NCBI GenBank assembly: GCA_001636495.1
Contig: KV440964.1
Coordinates: 1,566,666-1,630,665, forward strand
Source of the DNA: Sutcliffiella horikoshii
GTDB lineage: Bacteria > Bacillota > Bacilli > Bacillales > Bacillaceae_I
Direction of reading: 5' to 3'
Length of the DNA stretch: 64,000 nucleotides
Each line of letters opens with the position of its first letter. Within the stretch, counting starts at the first letter, position 1. Shown here in pieces: positions 57,961 through 64,000 of this stretch. Position numbers and translations under genes: made by a program. The notes below the pieces were generated by a model. That model was given only the letters and a program-made list of their open reading frames with translations. It had not been told where the DNA came from and did no database searches.

Positions 57961-58458
57961 TTCCATTTTTACAATCAGCAAATCAATTTCGATAGTTGTG
58001 TCGACGTAGAGAAAATCAACCTCAAAGTAGTATTTTTTATCATCCAACGTGTAGCTCTTGTTTTCAATCACTTTGATTAACAGCTCTTTGTTGTCTTTTA
58101 TACTTGCAATATCCTTGGAGACAAGATGGTTCAAGTCTTCTGTAATCCTTGCAACGATGGAGGAACGGCTAAAGGAGTTGAGCATGTATTTTTCATGATT
58201 GATGATGGATATCTTGAAATCCTCAATTTTCAGTTGGTCTTTTTCTTCTTTCAGTTTATCATTGTCCTCTGTCAGAATATGAATTCTGTCTTTGTAACTT
58301 TTGACTTCATCCTTATATTTCTTCAGATCGCTGAGATTTTTCTCCAATGTAATGCCGTACATCAGCATGAATATCAACCACCCAACAATGGCTCCAATAA
58401 CTACTCCGGTAAAAAACCGTTGCCACCCAGGATCCCGGTTATACGGAGGAACCCTCAT
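57958..58458 (-). CDS. ytrI: Sporulation membrane protein YtrI
   Basis: A 166-residue protein with one membrane segment (~14-35, RFFTGVVIGAIVGWLIFMLMYG) followed by a coiled coil (~38-80) and a beta-rich C-terminal domain. It matches YtrI of B. subtilis, a mother-cell (sigma-E) protein needed for a normal spore cortex. It starts one base after the ytrH stop, so the two are coupled. Confidence 0.9.
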   Translation of the reverse strand: MRVPPYNRDPGWQRFFTGVVIGAIVGWLIFMLMYGITLEKNLSDLKKYKDEVKSYKDRIHILTEDNDKLKEEKDQLKIEDFKISIINHEKYMLNSFSRSSIVARITEDLNHLVSKDIASIKDNKELLIKVIENKSYTLDDKKYYFEVDFLYVDTTIEIDLLIVKME

Positions 58459-58459
58459 A

Positions 58460-58804
58460 TTATAACGTCTCCTGTGTCAGCCAGCTGATAATGAGCGCGC
58501 CGGTTTGGGCACCACCGGTAGCGGAAATGATCAGAAGCAGTTGTTTGACCAGAAATTTTGTTTCTCCATTGAACAATCCCTTTTCCAGATTATAAAAGGT
58601 GTCAAAGGTACCACCGATGGCTGCTACGATGGCCCATATTTTTAGACTGTTAGCCAAACGCCACATTCTTGTAAGAGGAGGGTCCCCGACAAGGAAAGCG
58701 GCAATGCCTCCTATGATGGCTCCTCCAAGTAATACCCCGACTGCAATGAAAAAGCTGAATATCAGGGTAGCGACAAATGGATCTTTTACGTCCATTTTCA
58801 TCAT
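58460..58804 (-). CDS. ytrH: Sporulation membrane protein YtrH
   Basis: A 114-residue membrane protein with three segments (~11-36 ATLIFSFFIAVGVLLGGAIIGGIAAFL, ~54-70, ~90-108). It matches YtrH, cotranscribed with ytrI under sigma-E in B. subtilis. A weak sigma-E-like pair on the reverse strand (CATACT at 58851-58846 and CATATATA at 58831-58824, 14 bases apart) lies just upstream. Of two ATGs the second (58801) may be used; AGAAAGGATG lies before the first. Confidence 0.88.
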   Translation of the reverse strand: MMKMDVKDPFVATLIFSFFIAVGVLLGGAIIGGIAAFLVGDPPLTRMWRLANSLKIWAIVAAIGGTFDTFYNLEKGLFNGETKFLVKQLLLIISATGGAQTGALIISWLTQETL

Positions 58805-58948
58805 CCTTTCTGTCCTTAATCATATATATATGGACAGGATGTGGTAAGTATGTGATGTTAATGGAGAAGTTTCATGATTGTTTTTGTAACAGGATAGCCC
58901 CTATAATGAATGTAATAAATGGAAGTGTTAAGTAAGGTGTGATGATTA

Positions 58949-61900
58949 ATGAGTTTTGTTCATTTACATATAAAAAGCAGTTACAGCCTATTGAACAGTT
59001 CTGTCCGTTTCTCCAAGCTGATGGAGCGTGCAAAGGAGATGGGATTAACCTCTCTTGCGCTGACAGATGAAGATGTCATGTACGGTGCGGTGGACTTTTA
59101 CAAAGCCTGCAAGTCTGCGAACATAAAGCCCATTATCGGGCTGACGCTTTCTGTCCTGGCGAAAGAAGAGGATGAGGAGTCGGCATACCCGGTTCTTCTG
59201 TTGGCAAGAAATAGACAAGGTTTCACCAACCTGATGAAGTTATCGAGTATTGTTCAGACGAAAGCCATTCAAGGTGTGCCGAAAAGGTGGCTGAAACATT
59301 ACACCAAAGGGCTGATTGCCATCCTCTCAGCGACCGATTCGGAATTGGCACATATAGAACAACAGACTACAGATGTCTATAAGGATATGTTCGAAAAAGA
59401 CCATGTCTATCTTGGCATCGACAGAAATTCTGAAGCTGCCAGCGAGCAGTCAGAATACACACGTCAAAGGCACTCAGACTTGCCGGTTGTCGCTTTAAGC
59501 AAAGTGCATTATCTCCTTAAGGAGGATGTGTTTGTTTATGAATGTCTTCGCAACATCAAGCAAGGAACAAAATTGGAATCACTGCCAAAAGAGGCGCCGG
59601 ATTACTTGCGGACAGCAGGGGAAATGGTCCAGATGTTTGAAGATATTCCGGATGCGTTGGAAAACACCTTAAAGATAGCCAACCAGTGTCATGTGGAAAT
59701 TGAATTTAACCAATCCGCACTTCCAAGCTATCCCGTACCAGAGGGGGAGCAAGCGGATGCTTACCTTGAAAAGCTGTGTTGGGAAGGGCTTAAAGGACGA
59801 GTGGGGGAGATCTTGCCCGAGTATAAGGAACGTTTGAATTATGAACTTGAAGTTATAAAAGGGATGAAGTTCAGTGACTATTTTCTGATTGTCTGGGACT
59901 TCATGTACTTTGCAAGAAATGCAGGCATCCTGACAGGTCCGGGACGGGGGTCTGCTGCAGGGTCTCTTGTAGCCTACAGCTTATTTATTACGGATGTGGA
60001 CCCGATTCGCCACGATCTGCTTTTTGAACGGTTCTTAAATCCCGAGAGGATTACAATGCCAGATATTGATATCGATTTTCAGGATAATAAGCGCGATGAA
60101 GTCATTCGGTATGTTACCGAAAAGTACGGACAGCTACATGTGGCGCAAATCATCACGTTTGGAACCCTGGCAGCCAAAGCAGCATGGCGGGATGTAGCGA
60201 AAGTGTTGAATCTTTCTGGGAAAGAACTGGAAATGATATCGAAAATGATACCGTCGAGACCGGGAATAACGCTTGCGGTAGCATACAAGGAAAATGATAG
60301 ACTGCAAAAAGCAATTAACGAGACAAAAGAAAGGCAACGAGCCTTTCAAACTGCCCAAAAGATCGAAGGGTTGCCGCGTCATTCCTCTACCCATGCAGCG
60401 GGAGTGGTCATTACCGAAAGTCCGCTGACAGAAATGATTCCTATTCAGGCGGGACAACAGGATATCTATCTTACACAATTCACCATGGAGACACTGGAGG
60501 AACTTGGGCTTTTGAAAATGGATTTCCTCGGTCTTAGGAACCTGACCATGATTCAAAGCATCCGCTATCAGGTGAAAAAAGAAACCAAAACAGATGTGGA
60601 GGTCATTCCAACGGATGACCAGGCAGCCTTCCGCCTATTAAGCGACGGGGACACGTCGGGGATCTTCCAGCTGGAGTCGCCCGGAATGAAAAAGGTGCTA
60701 ACAAAGCTCAAACCTACGAATCTGGAAGATATCGTCGCTGTAAATGCTCTTTATCGTCCAGGTCCAATGGAACAGATCCCTTTATTTATTGATCGAAAGC
60801 ACGGACGGAAACAAGTCGACTACCCTCATCCTGACTTAATTCCGATCCTCGAGAAAACGTTTGGAGTTATCGTTTATCAGGAGCAAATCATGCAGATTGC
60901 TGCTGTGATGGCAGGCTTTTCATTAGGGGAAGCCGACCTTTTGCGAAGAGCGGTTGGAAAGAAGAAGAAAGAAGTGTTGGCACAGGAGCGTGCGCATTTT
61001 GTGGAAGGTTGTTTAAAGAAAGGCTATGACGAAAAGGCTGCCAATGAAGTCTATGATCTCATTGTCCGTTTTGCCGATTATGGTTTTAACCGGAGCCATG
61101 CAGTTGCCTACAGTATGATATCCTACGAACTGGCCTATTTGAAGGCGAACTACCCGAAGATATTTATGGCAACCCTGTTATCAAGTGTGATGGGGAATGA
61201 ACAGAAGCTCTCTCAATACATTACGGAAACGAAACGAAAAGGGATTCAGGTTCTGCCCCCTTCCATTAACAAAAGTGGAATTGGCTTTCAAGTGGAACAA
61301 GACGGAGTGCGCTTTAGTCTGCTGACAATAAAAGGGGTAGGCGTACAAGCAATAAAAGCGCTGATGGAAGAGCGGAAAAAGAAACCTTTCGCCGACCTGT
61401 TCGATTTCTGTAACAGAGCCGCATCCAAGGTCAACAGGAAAACGATGGAGATGCTCATCTATTCAGGCAGCATGGATGAGTTCAAGGAAGACAGGGCGAC
61501 GCTTTTGGCAACCTTGGATGTTGCCCTGCAGCATGCCGAACTTGTCATGCCTGCTGATGATGATCAAATCGACTTTTTCCTGGAAGCAGAATTTGATATT
61601 AAACCGAAGTATGTGAAGGTTGAGCCATTACAGTTGACAGAACAGTTGCAACTGGAAAAAGAGGCACTTGGATTCTACCTTTCCAAACATCCGACCGAAC
61701 CCTTCTCCTCCTATTTCCAATTGGCGGGGGCTATGCTCATTTTGGACCTTCCTTCTAGCAACCAGAAGAAGGTGCGGATCGGCAGCTTCATTTCCAATGA
61801 ACGGGTGATACGTACGAAGAAAGGCGACTTGATGGCCTTTCTCACACTATCCGATCAATCAGGGGATATGGAGGCGGTCGCCTTTCCAGAACTCTATAAG

Positions 61901-62275
61901 CGATTCTCTCACTTGTTGAAAACGGGAGAGACATTATTGGTAGAGGGAAATCTGGAAGAGAGAGAAGGGAAAAATCAACTCATTCTGAAAGAAATCATGG
62001 AAATAGATAAGCTTGTTGAGCAGTACGCACATCTTATTGGAGATTTATTTTTACAAATTGATGAAGAAAAGCATGAATCGGAAGTGTTTTTACATCTTCA
62101 AAAAGTATTAAAGCAACATCAAGGACCATCTCCGGTATATGTACATTATATCCAGGCGAAAAAGACGATAAAGCTGCAGCCGGCGTTCTTTGTGGCACCA
62201 ACAGAAGAGTGTTTGCTCAAGCTTAGGACGTTACTTGGGGAAGGGAACGTTGTATTCAAAAAATCTTTACAATGA
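58949..62275 (+). CDS. dnaE: DNA polymerase III subunit alpha DnaE
   Basis: A 1,108-residue replicative polymerase (DnaE3 type), which in Bacillus extends RNA primers before handing over to PolC. The PHP domain is at ~1-270 (FVHLHIKSSYSLLNSS). The polymerase core has PGRGSAAGSLVAY (~330) and PDIDIDFQDNKRDEVI with the catalytic aspartates (~372). HhH and OB domains follow (IGSFISNERVIRTKKGDLMAFLTLSD, ~950). No proofreading exonuclease is present. The ATG follows AAGGTGTGATGATTA. Position before ytsJ matches B. subtilis. Confidence 0.98.
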   Translation: MSFVHLHIKSSYSLLNSSVRFSKLMERAKEMGLTSLALTDEDVMYGAVDFYKACKSANIKPIIGLTLSVLAKEEDEESAYPVLLLARNRQGFTNLMKLSSIVQTKAIQGVPKRWLKHYTKGLIAILSATDSELAHIEQQTTDVYKDMFEKDHVYLGIDRNSEAASEQSEYTRQRHSDLPVVALSKVHYLLKEDVFVYECLRNIKQGTKLESLPKEAPDYLRTAGEMVQMFEDIPDALENTLKIANQCHVEIEFNQSALPSYPVPEGEQADAYLEKLCWEGLKGRVGEILPEYKERLNYELEVIKGMKFSDYFLIVWDFMYFARNAGILTGPGRGSAAGSLVAYSLFITDVDPIRHDLLFERFLNPERITMPDIDIDFQDNKRDEVIRYVTEKYGQLHVAQIITFGTLAAKAAWRDVAKVLNLSGKELEMISKMIPSRPGITLAVAYKENDRLQKAINETKERQRAFQTAQKIEGLPRHSSTHAAGVVITESPLTEMIPIQAGQQDIYLTQFTMETLEELGLLKMDFLGLRNLTMIQSIRYQVKKETKTDVEVIPTDDQAAFRLLSDGDTSGIFQLESPGMKKVLTKLKPTNLEDIVAVNALYRPGPMEQIPLFIDRKHGRKQVDYPHPDLIPILEKTFGVIVYQEQIMQIAAVMAGFSLGEADLLRRAVGKKKKEVLAQERAHFVEGCLKKGYDEKAANEVYDLIVRFADYGFNRSHAVAYSMISYELAYLKANYPKIFMATLLSSVMGNEQKLSQYITETKRKGIQVLPPSINKSGIGFQVEQDGVRFSLLTIKGVGVQAIKALMEERKKKPFADLFDFCNRAASKVNRKTMEMLIYSGSMDEFKEDRATLLATLDVALQHAELVMPADDDQIDFFLEAEFDIKPKYVKVEPLQLTEQLQLEKEALGFYLSKHPTEPFSSYFQLAGAMLILDLPSSNQKKVRIGSFISNERVIRTKKGDLMAFLTLSDQSGDMEAVAFPELYKRFSHLLKTGETLLVEGNLEEREGKNQLILKEIMEIDKLVEQYAHLIGDLFLQIDEEKHESEVFLHLQKVLKQHQGPSPVYVHYIQAKKTIKLQPAFFVAPTEECLLKLRTLLGEGNVVFKKSLQ

Positions 62276-62300
62276 TTAATATTATGATATAGTTAACAGG

Positions 62301-62330
62301 GAGGTGGTCAGACCACCTTTCTCTGGTTTT
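62301..62330 (+). terminator. dnaE terminator
   Basis: AGGTGGT (62302-62308) pairs with ACCACCT (62312-62318) around a three-base loop; TTCTCTGGTTTTT follows. Confidence 0.6.
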
Positions 62331-62428
62331 TCAGGGTACGCTTTTCATAGAGAGTGTAACAATAAAAAAACGTAAACGACCATGAAATTTTAAAAATAGA
62401 ACCACAAATAGCAGGGGGGACATGGATT

Positions 62429-63667
62429 ATGTCTTTAAAAGAAGAAGCACTACATATGCATAAGATTCATCAAGGGAAATTGGAATCCAAATCAAAAGTT
62501 CCGGTAAGAAATGCAAAAGATTTGAGTCTTGCCTATTCTCCAGGCGTAGCCGAGCCATGCAAGGCTATTTACGACGATAAAAATAAAGTATATGACTATA
62601 CCATGAAAGGAAATATGGTTGCGGTAGTTTCCGATGGAACGGCTGTACTTGGTCTTGGAAACATCGGTCCTGAAGCGGCTTTGCCTGTAATGGAGGGGAA
62701 AGCGGTTCTATTCAAGAGCTTTGCAGGTGTAGATGCCTTCCCAATCTGCTTGAATACAACTGATGTGGATAAGATTGTAGAGACAGTAAAGCTTCTTGAA
62801 CCTACTTTTGGTGGAGTGAATCTAGAAGATATCGCGGCTCCGAATTGTTTTGTGGTGGAAGAGCGTCTGAAGAAAGAAACCAATATCCCTATTTTCCATG
62901 ATGATCAGCACGGTACAGCCATTGTAACTGTTGCAGGTCTCGTGAATGCACTCAAACTCGTTGGAAAGAATATCGGTGAAATAAAAGTGGTCGCAAATGG
63001 TGCAGGTGCAGCAGGTATTGCCATCATCAAATTATTATACCGCTATGGTGTTAGAGATATTACCATGTGTGATTCCAAGGGTGCCATCTTTGAAGGTCGC
63101 CAATATGGGATGAATAGTGTCAAAGCGGAAGTCGCGACATACACGAACCGTAACAAAGTGGAAGGAAGCTTGGCCGATGTCATGAAGGGTGCCGACGTAT
63201 TCATCGGAGTTTCTGTGGAAGGTGCTCTAACACAGGCGATGGTAGAAAGCATGAACAAAGATTCCATCATCTTTGCCATGGCCAATCCAAACCCTGAAAT
63301 CATGCCGGCAGAAGCAAAGCTTGCCGGAGCGAGTGTTGTTGGTACAGGTCGCTCTGATTTCCCTAACCAGGTTAATAACGTTTTGGCATTCCCAGGCATC
63401 TTCCGCGGAGCATTGGATGTCAGAGCGACACATATAAATGAACAGATGAAAATTGCGGCTGTCGAAGCTATAGCAAGCCTTGTGGCACCAAATGAGCTAA
63501 GTGATGATTATGTCATACCTGCTCCATTTGACCCTCGTGTCGCGCCGGCTGTGGCTGCAGCAGTGGCCAAGGCAGCAATGGAAACGGGTGTAGCAAGAAT
63601 CAAGGTCGATCCAGAAGAAGTGGCCGAAAAAACTAGACGCACTGCCGTTATCGGAAAAAGTGAATAG
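62429..63667 (+). CDS. ytsJ: NADP-dependent malic enzyme
   Basis: A 412-residue short malic enzyme converting malate to pyruvate with NADP reduction. Motifs: SLAYSPGVAEPC (~34), the substrate/metal block FHDDQHGTAIV (~155) and the nucleotide site VANGAGAAGIAIIKLL (~188). Size and synteny (after dnaE) match B. subtilis YtsJ, the main NADPH-making malic enzyme in growth on malate. ATG 62429 is eight bases after GCAGGGGGG. The next gene, a FadR-type regulator, starts three bases after its stop. Confidence 0.96.
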   Translation: MSLKEEALHMHKIHQGKLESKSKVPVRNAKDLSLAYSPGVAEPCKAIYDDKNKVYDYTMKGNMVAVVSDGTAVLGLGNIGPEAALPVMEGKAVLFKSFAGVDAFPICLNTTDVDKIVETVKLLEPTFGGVNLEDIAAPNCFVVEERLKKETNIPIFHDDQHGTAIVTVAGLVNALKLVGKNIGEIKVVANGAGAAGIAIIKLLYRYGVRDITMCDSKGAIFEGRQYGMNSVKAEVATYTNRNKVEGSLADVMKGADVFIGVSVEGALTQAMVESMNKDSIIFAMANPNPEIMPAEAKLAGASVVGTGRSDFPNQVNNVLAFPGIFRGALDVRATHINEQMKIAAVEAIASLVAPNELSDDYVIPAPFDPRVAPAVAAAVAKAAMETGVARIKVDPEEVAEKTRRTAVIGKSE

Positions 63668-63670
63668 TCT

Positions 63671-64000
63671 ATGACCACACCTACTAAAATGTATCTTGAA
63701 ATTGTCAAAAAGATTCGGGCCATCATTGTAGAGGACGGCTTGAAAACAGGAGACAAAATCCCTTCAGAACGAGAGTTGTCCGACAGATTGAATGTCGGGC
63801 GTTCTTCCGTTCGGGAAGCGCTTAGAGCCCTGGAACTCCTTGGACTCATTGAAACAAGGCGTGGTGAAGGGACATTTATAAAAGATTTTAAAGAGCACCA
63901 CCTTGTAGAATTATTGGGGACGTTCATTCTAGAGCAGGACAAAACAAAGAGTGACCTTTTGGAAACGAAGCTGGAAATTGAAAAGTCATGCATACAGCTT
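63671..64000 (+). CDS. FadR/GntR-family transcriptional regulator, N-terminal part
   Basis: A frame of 110 codons from ATG 63671 runs off the right edge. Residues ~7-72 are a GntR winged helix-turn-helix (YLEIVKKIRAIIVEDGL...IPSERELSDRLNVGRSSVREALRALELLGLIETRRGEGTFI). The following helical start (LGTFILEQDKTKSDLLETKLEIE) fits an FCD effector-binding domain. It is three bases after ytsJ with a weak site, so probably coupled. In several Bacillus genomes a regulator of this type precedes accD/accA; that cannot be seen here. Confidence 0.9.
   Translation, partial: MTTPTKMYLEIVKKIRAIIVEDGLKTGDKIPSERELSDRLNVGRSSVREALRALELLGLIETRRGEGTFIKDFKEHHLVELLGTFILEQDKTKSDLLETKLEIEKSCIQL

Overview
The window is chromosomal DNA of a spore-forming Bacillaceae bacterium (Bacillus sensu lato). 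The evidence is the low-GC base composition, AGGAGG-type ribosome binding sites, spore genes (an alpha/beta SASP behind a sigma-G-type promoter, ytfJ/gerW, ytrI, ytrH, refZ) and a run of genes matching the B. subtilis ytX region: rpsD, dgcP (ytrP), ytsP, refZ (yttP), hisJ, ezrA, braB, nifZ, thiI, sspA, ytcI, ytcJ, ppnKB, sppA, yteJ, ytfI, ytfJ, tpx, ytxK, ackA, ytkK/ytkL, ytoI, ytpI, nrnA, ytrI/ytrH, dnaE, ytsJ.

Bases 1 to about 15,650 are the right (late) end of a siphovirus-type prophage. From the left edge come head-tail connectors, tail terminator, major tail protein, two tail assembly chaperone reading frames joined by a classic -1 slippery heptamer, tape measure, an enlarged distal tail protein and a 1,563-residue tail endopeptidase/receptor-binding fibre. 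Then come small accessory genes and a lysis cassette (XhlA-like, holin, LysM amidase). Past a bidirectional terminator lie two reverse-strand genes, a secreted DUF2599-type protein and a 95-residue membrane protein, which look like phage cargo. The integrase and left attachment site are outside the window. The phage/host junction should lie at about 15,640-16,270, in an AT-rich stretch with a short ORF, perfect palindromes and a long inverted repeat, just before the rpsD terminator.

Bases 16,273-64,000 are host core genome. Functional groups are: ribosomal protein S4 with a structured leader; c-di-GMP synthesis; methionine gamma-lyase beside free-methionine sulfoxide reductase; division control (RefZ, EzrA); tRNA thiolation (NifZ-ThiI); spore proteins; acyl-CoA ligase and amidohydrolase; NAD kinase; SppA/YteJ; peroxidase, methyltransferase and acetate kinase; a nucleobase-type permease, short-chain dehydrogenase and alanine dehydrogenase; a four-gene envelope operon (deacetylase, FG-GAP-like lipoprotein, response regulator, histidine kinase); Xaa-Pro peptidase; YtkL; YtoI; a NERD protein; NrnA; YtrI/YtrH; DnaE; NADP-malic enzyme; and the start of a FadR-type regulator.

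Two kinds of dispersed intergenic element stand out. Five copies of a ~125-bp element (21.2, 27.4, 38.8, 40.0 and 43.2 kb, both orientations) fall into three sequence subtypes whose stems covary, so a folded structure is being maintained. Two intergenic arrays (37.95-38.07 and 55.19-55.30 kb) consist of units with an ATATC core repeated every 20-21 bp, on opposite strands. CcpA (cre) sites are visible upstream of the methionine gamma-lyase, ackA and, more weakly, ald. I saw no CRISPR array, insertion sequence, tRNA, rRNA or recognisable defence system.
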